Positions 8,541-15,830 of a DNA stretch of 42,782 nucleotides are shown piece by piece (positions within the stretch are counted from its first letter, which is position 1; the number at the start of each line of letters is the position of its first letter). Under the pieces are notes generated by a model that saw only the letters and a program-made list of their open reading frames with translations, was not told the origin of the DNA and did not search any database. Origin of the DNA: Alphaproteobacteria bacterium (GTDB lineage: Bacteria > Pseudomonadota > Alphaproteobacteria > ATCC43930 > CGMCC-115725); the NCBI GenBank assembly GCA_021325525.1, contig JAJPHB010000006.1, forward strand, positions 1-42,782, given 5' to 3'. Made by a program: the position numbers and the translations under genes.

Positions 8541-9409
8541 GCGCCATCATGCAGCGCGCCGCAGACCGCGACGATGCGGCGCTGCAGGAGCTGGTGCGCG
8601 AGCGCGTCGCCGCCGCGGGAACTTCCTTCTATTGGGCGATGCGCATCCTGCCGCCGTCCCGCCGCAACGCGATGTTCGCGGTCTACGCCTTCTGCCGCGA
8701 AGTCGACGACATCGCCGACGAGCCGGCACCCGCCGAGGCGAAGCGGACGCGCCTCGCCGAATGGCGTGCCGAAATCGATGCGCTCTACGCCGGCGCGCCG
8801 CGTCATATGCTCGCCAAGGCGCTGCTCCGGCCCGTCGCGGAATACGGGCTGCGCCGCCAGGATTTCCTGGCCGTGATCGACGGCATGGAGATGGACGCCG
8901 TCGGCGACATCCGCGCGCCCTCCCTCGCCGAGCTCGATCTTTATTGCGCTCGCGTCGCCAGCGCCGTCGGGCATCTCTCGGTGCGCATCTTCGGCGATGC
9001 CTCGGCGGCCGCCGACCAGGTCGCCGAATCTCTCGGCCGCGCGCTCCAGCTCACCAACATCCTGCGCGACCTCGCCGAGGACGCGAGGCGCGGGCGGCTC
9101 TACCTTCCGCGCGAGCTGTTGGCGAAGCACGGCCTCGATGCGCTCGATCCGCTTCGCGTTCTTGCCCACCCGGCGCTGCCGCTCGTCTGCCGCGACCTCG
9201 CCGCGATTTGCTCTGCCCATTACGACGGCGCGGCCCGCGCGATGGCGCAATGCTCGCGGCGAGCCATGCGGCCGGCGGCGATCATGCAGGCGGTCTACCG
9301 CGCCACCTTCGACCGCCTCGTCGCCGCCGACTGGCGCGACCCCGTTCGTCCCGTGCGCACGCCCACCCCCGTCAAGCTCTGGCTGGCGGTCCGCCACGGG
9401 CTCTTCTGA
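8537..9409 (+). CDS. hpnD: Presqualene diphosphate synthase HpnD
   Basis: A squalene/phytoene synthase family protein of 290 aa from the TTG. It has SFYWAMRILPPSRR, a first metal motif in FCREVDDIADE (Asp57/58/61) and a second in LTNILRDLAEDARRGRLYLP. It condenses two farnesyl diphosphates to presqualene diphosphate. I chose TTG 8537 because it overlaps the hpnC stop exactly as the other starts of this operon do. The in-frame ATG at 8549 would shorten it by four residues and is a real alternative. The stop overlaps the ATG of hpnE by one base (TGATG). Confidence 0.9.
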   Translation: MSAIMQRAADRDDAALQELVRERVAAAGTSFYWAMRILPPSRRNAMFAVYAFCREVDDIADEPAPAEAKRTRLAEWRAEIDALYAGAPRHMLAKALLRPVAEYGLRRQDFLAVIDGMEMDAVGDIRAPSLAELDLYCARVASAVGHLSVRIFGDASAAADQVAESLGRALQLTNILRDLAEDARRGRLYLPRELLAKHGLDALDPLRVLAHPALPLVCRDLAAICSAHYDGAARAMAQCSRRAMRPAAIMQAVYRATFDRLVAADWRDPVRPVRTPTPVKLWLAVRHGLF

Positions 9410-10731
9410 TGGCGCCGCGCATGCATATCGTCGGAGCGGGCCTCGCCGGCCTCTCCGCCGCCGTGTCGCTGGCGGCGAAAGGCCATGCTGTCTCGCTCTA
9501 CGAGGCGGCGCCGCAGGCGGGCGGGCGCTGCCGCTCCTATTTCGATACCGGGCTCGGCTGCCGCATCGACAATGGCAATCACCTGCTGCTCGCTGCCAAC
9601 ACCGCCGCGCTCGACTACCTCGCCGCGATCGGCGCCGCGGCGACGATGGTCGGGCCCGACGCGCCGCGCTTTGCCTTTTGCGACGTCGCGACCGGCGAGC
9701 GCTGGACCCTCGCGCCCGGACCCGGGCGCTTCCCCTGGTGGATTTTCGACGCAAAGCGCCGAGTTCCGGGCACCCGCGGCACCGATTATCTCCGCGTCGC
9801 CGCCCTGCGCCGCGCGCGAGATAACGAGACCGTGACGGACCGGCTCGATGCAGGGGCGACGGTGTTCCGCCGCCTCTGGCAGCCCTTCGCCGTCGCTGCC
9901 CTCAACACAGAGGCGGAGGCGGCGTCGGCGCGCTTGCTCTGGCGCGTCCTCTCCGACAGCTTCGGAGCGGGAGGCGCGGCCTTGCGCCCGCTCGTGCCGC
10001 GCGATGGCCTATCGGAGAGCTTCGTCGATCCCGCGCTCGAATTCCTCGCCCGTCATGGCGGCGAGCTCCGTCTCGGCGCAAGGCTGCGCAGCATGGGCGG
10101 CGAGGCGGGCCTTGCTCGCCTGCTCGATTTCGAGGATGGCCCCATCAGCCTCGACTCGGCGGACACGGTCATTCTCGCGGTGACGGCGCCAGTCGCGGCG
10201 CGGCTCCTGCCGGGCCTCGTGGCGCCGAACGAGTTCCGCGCCATCGTCAATGCGCATTTCCGCTTCGAGGCGGGACCGGAGGCGCCGCCCTTCATCGGTA
10301 TTGTCAGGGGCACCGCCGAATGGGTTTTCCGCAAGCCCGGAATCCTGTCCGTGACGGTCAGCGCCGCCGACCGCCTGATCGATGTTCCGGCCGATGAGTT
10401 GGCGGAGCTCCTGTGGCGCGATGTCGCGCGCGCGTATCGACTGGGCGCCGCGCGTCCGCCCTCCTGCCGCATCGTCAAGGAGAAGCGGGCGACCTTCGCG
10501 GCGACGCCGGCGCAGCTTCGTCGCCGGCCCGAAGCCGGAACGGAATGGCAGAACCTCTTCCTCGCCGGCGACTGGACGGCAACCGGGCTGCCGGCGACGA
10601 TCGAAGGGGCGATCCGATCGGGATGCATAGCAGCCGCGCTGGCGCACGAACGCGCGACAAGACCGTTGACGGCAAAGCAGCTGGGCGCGACACATTCTCG
10701 CGGCAAGGTGGCGAACAGCGTGTCGCCATGA
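9409..10731 (+). CDS. hpnE: Hydroxysqualene dehydroxylase HpnE (FAD-dependent)
   Basis: A 440-aa amine-oxidase-fold flavoprotein. It has the N-terminal FAD motif IVGAGLAGLSAAVSL, AGGRCRSY, GNHLLLAAN, and the C-terminal FAD contact LAGDWTATGLPATIEGAIRSG. It reduces hydroxysqualene to squalene, the last step of the HpnCDE pathway, and so feeds Shc immediately downstream. The start is an ATG sharing one base with the hpnD stop. The ATGA at the end is the start of shc. Confidence 0.93.
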   Translation: MAPRMHIVGAGLAGLSAAVSLAAKGHAVSLYEAAPQAGGRCRSYFDTGLGCRIDNGNHLLLAANTAALDYLAAIGAAATMVGPDAPRFAFCDVATGERWTLAPGPGRFPWWIFDAKRRVPGTRGTDYLRVAALRRARDNETVTDRLDAGATVFRRLWQPFAVAALNTEAEAASARLLWRVLSDSFGAGGAALRPLVPRDGLSESFVDPALEFLARHGGELRLGARLRSMGGEAGLARLLDFEDGPISLDSADTVILAVTAPVAARLLPGLVAPNEFRAIVNAHFRFEAGPEAPPFIGIVRGTAEWVFRKPGILSVTVSAADRLIDVPADELAELLWRDVARAYRLGAARPPSCRIVKEKRATFAATPAQLRRRPEAGTEWQNLFLAGDWTATGLPATIEGAIRSGCIAAALAHERATRPLTAKQLGATHSRGKVANSVSP

Positions 10732-12725
10732 TCGCAATGGCCGGAGGAGGTCCAAGGACGCCCATGGAACGACCCCGCTTCGTGCCCGTGGAAGCACCGG
10801 CTGTCGCGCCGAAGGCGCTCGACCGCGCGATCGACGCGGCAAGAGATGCGCTGCTCGCACGGCAGCGCGCCGACGGCCATTGGGCCTTCGAGCTCGAAGC
10901 CGATGCGACGATTCCCTCGGAATACATTCTCCTCGGCCATTACCTGGGCGAGATCGACGAGGCGGAGCACCGGCGCATCGCCAAATATCTCCGGGCGCGT
11001 CAGGGCGAGCACGGCGGATGGCCGCTCTTCCATGACGGCGCCTTCGATATGAGCGCGACGGTGAAGGCCTATTTCGCCCTGAAGGCCGTGGGCGACGCCG
11101 TGGAGGCGCCGCATATGGCGCGCGCCCGCGCGGCGATCCTCGCGCGCGGCGGCGCGGCGCGCTGCAACGTCTTCACCCGCATCCTGCTCGCCCTCTTCGG
11201 CGAAGTGCCCTGGGATGCCGTGCCCGTCATGCCCGTCGAGATCATGATGCTGCCAAAGTGGTTCCCCTTCCATCTCGACAAGGTCTCCTACTGGTCGCGC
11301 ACGGTCATTGTTCCGCTCCTCGTCCTGATGGCGCTGCGGCCGAGGGCGCGCAATCCCAAGCGGGTCACGGTTGCCGAGCTGTTCACGACGCCGCCGAAGG
11401 AGGTGAAGGACTGGCTCGCCCCCGTCGATCAGTCGGTCTGGGGCATCCTCTTCGAGCGCCTGGACCGCGTCCTGCGCGTGCTCGAACCGCGCTTTCCCAA
11501 AGCGTCGCGCCAACGCGCCATCGATGCCGCCGTCGCTTGGGTCGAGGAGCGGCTTAACGGCGAGGACGGGCTCGGGGCCATCTACCCGGCCATGGCGAAC
11601 ACGGTCATGATGTATGACTGCCTCGGCTATGCGCCCGATCATCCGAACCTCGTCATGGCGAAGGCGGCCGTGCGCAAGCTCCTCGTCCTCGACGATCCCG
11701 AGCGGTGCTATTGCCAACCCTGCCTTTCGCCCGTCTGGGACACGGCGCTCGCCAGCCACGCCTTGCTCGAGACCGGCGGGCGGGAGGCGACGGAAGCGGC
11801 GCGGCGCGGGCTCGACTGGCTCGTCGAGCGCCAGGTCCTCGACGTCGTCGGCGACTGGGCGGCGCAGCGGCCGGAGGTTCGGCCGGGCGGCTGGGCGTTC
11901 CAATACGCCAACCCGCACTATCCCGACCTCGACGATACGGCGGTCGTCGTCATGGCGCTCGACCGCTGCGACCGCGAGCGTTACCGCCCCGCCATCGAGC
12001 GCGCGACGGAATGGATCGTGGGGCTGCAAAGCCGCAATGGCGGCTGGGCTGCCTTCGATGCCGACAACACTCACTACTACCTCAACCACATTCCCTTTGC
12101 CGATCATGGCGCCCTCCTCGACCCGCCGACGGCCGATGTCTCGGCACGCTGCGTCGGCATGCTGGCGCAGCTCGGCTACGACCGGACGCATCCGGCGCTC
12201 GCCGCCGGCCTCGCCTATCTTCTCAAGGAGCAGGAGGCGGACGGCTCGTGGTTCGGCCGCTGGGGGACAAACTACATCTACGGGACTTGGTCCACCCTCT
12301 GCGCCGTCAACGCGGCCGGCCTCGATCCCGCGTCGCCGGAAATCCGCCGGGCCGTCGACTGGCTGCTTTCGCATCAGCGCGCGGATGGCGGCTGGGGCGA
12401 GGATGGCGCCTCCTATTGGTCGGACCAGCCGCGCGGCGAGGGCAAGGTCAGCACCGCCTCGCAGACCGCCTGGGCGCTGCTGGCGCTGATGGCGGCGGGC
12501 GCGGTGCGGCACCCCGCGACGGCGCGCGGCATCGCCTACCTCCTCGCGACGCAGCAGTCGCATGGCCTCTGGGACGAGGAGAGCTACACCGCCGTCGGCT
12601 TCCCGCGCGTCTTCTATCTGCGCTATCACGGCTACCGCGCCTTCTTTCCGCTCTGGGCCCTGGCGCGCTACCGCAGTTTGCTGCGACGGGACGACCGGCA
12701 GGCACGCCCTTCTTACGGTTTGTGA
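10728..12725 (+). CDS. shc: Squalene-hopene cyclase
   Basis: A complete 665-aa class II triterpene cyclase. The protonating DxDDT motif is DLDDT at residues 400-404. Several QW repeats are visible (QRADGHWAF, QSRNGGWAAF, QEADGSWFG, QRADGGWGED, QQSHGLWDEE), as is the GTWSTLCAV region. It cyclises squalene to hopene and diplopterol at the inner membrane. The ATG at 10728 overlaps the hpnE stop. ATG 10764, 13 bases after a GGAGGAGG, is an alternative start 12 codons later. The stop overlaps the GTG of hpnG. Confidence 0.96.
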   Translation: MIAMAGGGPRTPMERPRFVPVEAPAVAPKALDRAIDAARDALLARQRADGHWAFELEADATIPSEYILLGHYLGEIDEAEHRRIAKYLRARQGEHGGWPLFHDGAFDMSATVKAYFALKAVGDAVEAPHMARARAAILARGGAARCNVFTRILLALFGEVPWDAVPVMPVEIMMLPKWFPFHLDKVSYWSRTVIVPLLVLMALRPRARNPKRVTVAELFTTPPKEVKDWLAPVDQSVWGILFERLDRVLRVLEPRFPKASRQRAIDAAVAWVEERLNGEDGLGAIYPAMANTVMMYDCLGYAPDHPNLVMAKAAVRKLLVLDDPERCYCQPCLSPVWDTALASHALLETGGREATEAARRGLDWLVERQVLDVVGDWAAQRPEVRPGGWAFQYANPHYPDLDDTAVVVMALDRCDRERYRPAIERATEWIVGLQSRNGGWAAFDADNTHYYLNHIPFADHGALLDPPTADVSARCVGMLAQLGYDRTHPALAAGLAYLLKEQEADGSWFGRWGTNYIYGTWSTLCAVNAAGLDPASPEIRRAVDWLLSHQRADGGWGEDGASYWSDQPRGEGKVSTASQTAWALLALMAAGAVRHPATARGIAYLLATQQSHGLWDEESYTAVGFPRVFYLRYHGYRAFFPLWALARYRSLLRRDDRQARPSYGL

Positions 12726-13402
12726 CGGTTCTCGCGGTCACGGGGCTCGCCGCCGAAGCCCGGATCGCCGCTCGCGCCGGTCTCGTTCCGATCTGCGTCG
12801 GCGGATCTCCGGAGCGGACGGAGGCGGCGCTGCGCCACGCCATCGGCGAAGGCGTCACGGGCATCGTCAGCTTCGGGATCGCAGGCGGGCTCGCCCCGGA
12901 GCTGGCTCCCGGCGCGCTCATCCTGGCGAGTGCCGTGCTGTGCGCCGATGGCAGCCGCCTCGAAACAAGCCCGCGATGGCGCGATCGGGTCCGCCGGCAC
13001 ATTCCGGCTGTGGCGGGCGATGTCGCCGGCAGCGGCGCTGTCATCGCAACGGCTGCCGAGAAGGCGGCGCTGCGGCGCCGGACGGGAGCCGTCGCGACCG
13101 ATCTCGAGAGCGCCGTCGTCGCCGGTGCGGCGCGGGGCACGGGCCTGCCCTTCATCATCCTCCGCGCCGTTGCCGATTCGGCAGAACGGGACCTGCCGCT
13201 CGCAGCGCTCATTCCGCTGACCGGCAAGGGCCGTCCGGCTCTGCCAAAAATCATCGCCTCGATCGGCAGGGACCCTGGTCAGATCGGGAATTTGTTCAGC
13301 GTTGCCCTCGACACCCGACGGGCGCTCCGCGCGCTCGCCGAGGCGGTGGACCGCGCCGGCTCAGCGATCGCCTCTCCTTCAGAAGAGTGGCAGAACCGGT
13401 GA
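12722..13402 (+). CDS. hpnG: Adenosylhopane nucleoside phosphorylase HpnG
   Basis: A 226-aa member of the purine-nucleoside phosphorylase / MTA nucleosidase superfamily. It shows the SFGIAGGLAPELAPGALI region and ATDLESAVVAGAARGTGLPFIILRAVADSAE, the usual purine and ribose binding stretch with the conserved Asp. HpnG removes adenine from adenosylhopane, the HpnH product, to give phosphoribosylhopane. The GTG start overlaps the shc stop. In many relatives hpnH follows directly; here it lies 3.3 kb away on the other strand, beyond the mobile-element-like island. Confidence 0.9.
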   Translation: MTVLAVTGLAAEARIAARAGLVPICVGGSPERTEAALRHAIGEGVTGIVSFGIAGGLAPELAPGALILASAVLCADGSRLETSPRWRDRVRRHIPAVAGDVAGSGAVIATAAEKAALRRRTGAVATDLESAVVAGAARGTGLPFIILRAVADSAERDLPLAALIPLTGKGRPALPKIIASIGRDPGQIGNLFSVALDTRRALRALAEAVDRAGSAIASPSEEWQNR

Positions 13403-13526
13403 GCTATTTGCGAGCTAGGAGAATGCTCCCGAAGGGAGCGACACGTGCGGCACGAAGGGTTGCAAGCCGGCGCGGCCTTCCTATTTAAGGAGCGCGCCCG
13501 AGTCCGGGCGCAACCTCCCTAAACTC

Positions 13527-13553
13527 GGCCCCGCTCCGGCGGGGTCTTTTTTT
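13527..13553 (+). terminator. Intrinsic terminator of the hpn operon
   Basis: A GC stem, CCCCGC (13529-13534) with GCGGGG (13539-13544), extends by a G-U and a G-C pair and is followed by seven T residues (13547-13553). It would end the panE-hpnG transcript or the candidate sRNA. The T-tract is also the left copy of the direct repeat flanking the mobile element, so the insertion left the terminator intact. Confidence 0.85.
13547..13553. repeat. Left direct repeat (putative target-site duplication)
   Basis: Seven T residues (eight bases if the next G is counted) occur here and again at 15874-15880, immediately outside the two inverted ends. Removing everything between them restores a continuous terminator T-tract followed by GGGGGGC. 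IS1595-family elements are known for 8-bp duplications, which fits T7G. The low complexity of the repeat limits its weight. Confidence 0.5.
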
Positions 13554-13595
13554 GGGGATATTATAGTTCGCAAACCCACACGCTAGGTATAGGTT
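13554..13595 (+). repeat. Left inverted end of the element
   Basis: Bases 13557-13595 match the reverse complement of 15831-15869 at 30 of 39 positions without gaps. The longest shared blocks are GATATTATA, CAAACCCA and GTATAGGTT. Both ends begin with GGG. The GTATAGG block at the inner edge could also act as a -10 element for the 72-aa gene. Confidence 0.6.
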
Positions 13596-13621
13596 CTCCC
13601 TGATCCACAAACCAGGGAGGG
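13596..13621 (+). promoter_or_regulatory. Hairpin enclosing the Shine-Dalgarno of the 72-aa gene
   Basis: CTCCCTG (13596-13602) is perfectly complementary to CAGGGAG (13613-13619), with a 10-nt loop. The second arm contains most of the ribosome binding site GGGAGGG (13615-13621), which ends 6 bases before the ATG at 13628. In mRNA this would hide the site, suggesting temperature, ligand or RNA control of translation. The structure is read directly; the regulation is inferred. Confidence 0.5.
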
Positions 13622-13627
13622 TCGGTT

Positions 13628-13846
13628 ATGGCCGGAGACAAAGCAGGTCTAGATCAGACCAGGTTGGCGCTGGCTGCCGTAGCCGCCTGTATCGTTCAAG
13701 CTCTTGGTGAACAAGAGCCAGACGTGCAGGCAAAGGTCGAGAAGAATATGGAGAAGCTGTACATGAGCCTTCGCGAGGGGCCAGTGTCGAACGTGGGGGC
13801 GATGGAAACGCTGCGATGGACGAAGGAGTTTCTGAAAGAACTTTAA
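13628..13846 (+). CDS. Small hypothetical protein, 72 aa (element passenger)
   Basis: A short, probably helical, soluble protein starting MAGDKAGLDQTRLALAAVAA, with an amphipathic middle and KVEKNMEKLYMSLREG before a basic/acidic tail. I do not recognise a family. Support for a real gene comes from an excellent Shine-Dalgarno (GGGAGGG), a promoter-like GTATAGG in the element end 32 bases before that ribosome binding site, and a terminator just after the stop. It is read towards the transposase/toxin-antitoxin unit. It could be a regulator or an unrelated cargo gene. Confidence 0.6.
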   Translation: MAGDKAGLDQTRLALAAVAACIVQALGEQEPDVQAKVEKNMEKLYMSLREGPVSNVGAMETLRWTKEFLKEL

Positions 13847-13869
13847 CCATTTCTTCATTCCAGAAATAC

Positions 13870-13895
13870 GAAGCCCGGCTCAGCGGCCGGGCTTC
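13870..13895. terminator. Bidirectional intrinsic terminator between convergent small genes
   Basis: GAAGCCCGG (13870-13878) pairs with CCGGGCTTC (13887-13895) in a perfect 9-bp stem with an 8-nt loop. TTCGTTG follows on the plus strand and GTATTTC on the minus strand. It can stop both the 72-aa gene and the minus-strand unit, and it overlaps the last codons of the 60-aa gene. Confidence 0.75.
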
Positions 13896-14062
13896 TTCGT
13901 TGCGGGCTTATTGCCGTCGCGATCGGGCGGCGGTTTCGGCTTGGTGATCCGCTTCAGCTTCTCGTCGAACGCGGCTTCGTCCTCGTCGCAGCCGAGCTGG
14001 CGCGCGGTTTCGATGAAGCGTCTGGCTTGTTCCTCTGACTTAGCCTTTCCTTCCGATTTCAT
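13880..14062 (-). CDS. Small charged protein, 60 aa, overlapping the VapC-like toxin gene
   Basis: The gene starts on an ATGA overlap with the stop of the PIN-domain gene, implying translational coupling. The product is highly charged: the N-terminal half MKSEGKAKSEEQARRFIETA continues into an acidic GCDEDEAAFDEKL helix and a basic, proline-rich tail KPKPPPDRDG. I recall similar short proteins in rhizobial genomes but know no function. Its place at the end of a toxin-antitoxin operon suggests an accessory part, such as a chaperone, second antitoxin or regulator. It may equally be a passenger. Confidence 0.65.
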   Translation of the reverse strand: MKSEGKAKSEEQARRFIETARQLGCDEDEAAFDEKLKRITKPKPPPDRDGNKPATKKPGR

Positions 14063-14463
14063 GGCAACGCGACCCTTTCGAGGCGTGACGACGGATGGAT
14101 GCGATACAGGTAGGGCGCCGCTTCGTTGCGAGCAATCTCTACGAGCTTAGGGTACGCCTTCACAAAGAAGCAGAGTTTATCCCAAGTCGGCGAATTTGCT
14201 CCGCAAAGACAGAAAGCGGCAACCTTATGCTGCTTGATAGCTGTAGCTTCGGCATCTATCCGATGAAACTTCCTGTCATGACTAAATGCAATCCACTGGT
14301 TTTTCCCACAGACCTCTAGCCACTCATCGTCCCTCATATCTTCTTTGAATCTATTTCGCTTATTATGTTGGTATTCGACTGTGAAGGGAGGTTTGATGAC
14401 TTCCAGCGCTTGCGGAAATCGCTTTCCAAAACAACGATCAAAATAGAATGTCAGTGGGTCCAC
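14059..14463 (-). CDS. VapC45-like PIN-domain toxin (putative RNase)
   Basis: A 134-aa protein resembling the VapC45/PIN-like family. It starts with LTFYFDRCFGKRFPQAL and continues with DDEWLEVCGKNQWIAFSHDRKF. Asp9, Asp45/46 and Asp63 are the likely acidic metal ligands of a PIN nuclease. Such proteins cleave RNA unless bound by the partner antitoxin. The gene overlaps the antitoxin end by 13 bases and the 60-aa gene by 4 bases. Codon use is less GC-rich than in the chromosomal neighbours, suggesting transfer. The active-site residues look intact, so it may still be toxic when free. Confidence 0.78.
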   Translation of the reverse strand: MDPLTFYFDRCFGKRFPQALEVIKPPFTVEYQHNKRNRFKEDMRDDEWLEVCGKNQWIAFSHDRKFHRIDAEATAIKQHKVAAFCLCGANSPTWDKLCFFVKAYPKLVEIARNEAAPYLYRIHPSSRLERVALP

Positions 14464-15158
14464 TTTGATAACGGAGTTGAGTAGTCGATTCCTTCGAACG
14501 TAAGTGCGTCTCTGACCTCATTTTCGGTCAGACCAAAATCATCCGCGATTTCGTCAATGGTTTCTCCAGCTTCCCATCTGCCCCTGATTGCCCAGGTCGG
14601 CGTGCCTCGAACCATCGGAGCGCCAAACGAGACGCGTGGATCGATCAATACAGAAGAACCACGACCGGCCACGTGCCAGCGGATCGCAATGCCTTTGTGC
14701 TCGTATTCAAACTCCAGAAGCCGCCCGATGACTTCTTCCCAAGCCAATTGGCCATTTTGACCCGGCCGCAATAGCTTGCCACGGCCCTTTTTCCCCTCAA
14801 CTTGCTCGTAGTCCATGAACAGTTTTTTACCGTCCGTCTTGAACCGATATTCGGCAAACGGGTACTCACTTCTGAGCTTCTTGCTCACGTATTCCCTAGT
14901 TGCCCGTATTTCTGGGGGCCGCACTCCAGCCTTTCTCATTTTCGCAACTACTGCGACTTCAATGAGCTGCATATAAGACAACGCCTCACGCATCTCGCGC
15001 GACGCGATCGTCTGCTTTAATCCTGCCTTTTGCCAATTGAGAACTGTCTGAGACGGCACACCGGCATAACGCGCAGCCTCACGCACCTGATAGTTTGGCA
15101 CGTAAAGCCGCCGCCTCCACGGTTCCGGTCTTGCGGTAGACGTCGCAGCAGCTGCCAT
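14451..15158 (-). CDS. VapB45-like antitoxin: HTH plus DUF433 domain
   Basis: The 235-aa protein has an N-terminal MerR-like helix-turn-helix (about 23-45: NYQVREAARYAGVPSQTVLNW). A middle region of conserved type follows. The C-terminal DUF433 domain (about 170-225) contains DPRVSFGAPMVRGTPTWAIRGRWEAG and the EIADDFGLTENEVRDAL helix. This is the layout of the long antitoxins paired with VapC45-type toxins. It should bind and silence the toxin and repress its own operon. The start lies 13 bases after the stop of the transposase remnant with no clear ribosome site, so expression may depend on upstream transcription. A later start cannot be excluded. Confidence 0.78.
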   Translation of the reverse strand: MAAAATSTARPEPWRRRLYVPNYQVREAARYAGVPSQTVLNWQKAGLKQTIASREMREALSYMQLIEVAVVAKMRKAGVRPPEIRATREYVSKKLRSEYPFAEYRFKTDGKKLFMDYEQVEGKKGRGKLLRPGQNGQLAWEEVIGRLLEFEYEHKGIAIRWHVAGRGSSVLIDPRVSFGAPMVRGTPTWAIRGRWEAGETIDEIADDFGLTENEVRDALTFEGIDYSTPLSKWTH

Positions 15159-15171
15159 TGGTAGTTCCGGC

Positions 15172-15824
15172 TTAGCTACAAGATGTTTGGTAGGTAAGCC
15201 GCTTTCCGACGATCCCCCTCAAAGCCACCTCCGTTCGCTGCGGATCGTTCACGCCGAGCGCGACACGGTTGTTATAGCGGAAATCGTCTGGCGATCAACC
15301 AGCGTCAGAACCTTGTGCTTGTGCGCGTAGCCGCGTCCCTTCTTTGTGCCTTTCGGCTTCTTGGTGCGATCAACGCCGATAAAGGTTTCGTCTACCTCAA
15401 CCACGCCGCCGTTCCCGCCGAACACGTCAAAGCTACCCTCGCGCATGGCCTCGCGGAGCCGGTGGCTCATGAACCAAGCCGTCTTAAGCGTGACGCCCAA
15501 AGTCCTATGCAACTGGTTGCTGCTCACGCCCTTTTTGGAAGAGCACATCAAGTAAGCGGCCTGGAGCCACAGATGCAGCGGGACATGGGATGCCTCAAAG
15601 ACGGTCCCGACGCGCACCGTGAACTGAGCGCGGCAGTGATAGCACTTTTTCAACCCGAGACGAACGCCGCCCTTCTTGTCCTTGACGCCAGCAAGGTTGC
15701 CGATGCGATCAACGGCGCCGCACTTCGGGCACGTCGGGCCGTTCGGCCATACGATGCTTTCCAGCTTCGCGAAGGCAGCCGCCTCGTCGTGGAAGTAGGG
15801 TTGAGTGAGAATGCTCTTTGCCAT
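15172..15824 (-). pseudogene. IS1595-family transposase with internal deletion and frameshift
   Basis: The N-terminal 178 residues are well preserved. There is a zinc ribbon (Cys32, Cys35, Cys61, Cys64: CPKCG ... CYHCRAQF), a helical CSSKKGVSSNQLHRTLG segment and the first catalytic aspartate in VVEVDETFIG (Asp145), up to HKVLTLVDR at 15291. In another frame, from 15285, the C-terminal end of the same family resumes (DFRYNNRVALGVNDPQRTE, then GIVGKRLTY) and stops at 15172. About 100 residues with the second and third catalytic acids are missing at the join near 15286-15290. The product cannot be active. The gene is followed 13 bases later by the antitoxin gene. Confidence 0.88.
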
Positions 15825-15830
15825 GCCCTC

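Larger units (their letters stand above)
13403..13553 (+). ncRNA. Candidate structured 3' UTR or small RNA after hpnG
   Basis: This stretch has no convincing gene but several local hairpins: GCTCCC/GGGAGC (13425-13439), GCGCCCG/CGGGCGC (13494-13511), and a competing GGTTGC/GCAACC pairing (13458-13463 with 13510-13515). A CCTCCC stretch follows at 13514-13519, then a terminator. CCTCCC motifs in front of a terminator are known in alphaproteobacterial trans-acting sRNAs. That, and the possibility that this is only hpnG 3' UTR, are inferences. A 29-codon frame (GTG 13399 to 13488) overlaps the hpnG stop but shows no protein-like character. Confidence 0.27.

Noticed and set aside
10053-12629. 858-codon open frame opposite shc
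   Set aside because: Mirror of the squalene-hopene cyclase gene; no family features, while the plus strand gives a complete cyclase.
13399-13488. 29-codon frame overlapping the hpnG stop (GTGA)
   Set aside because: It imitates the operon's overlap pattern, but the product is Arg-rich, without protein-like character, and runs through RNA hairpins.
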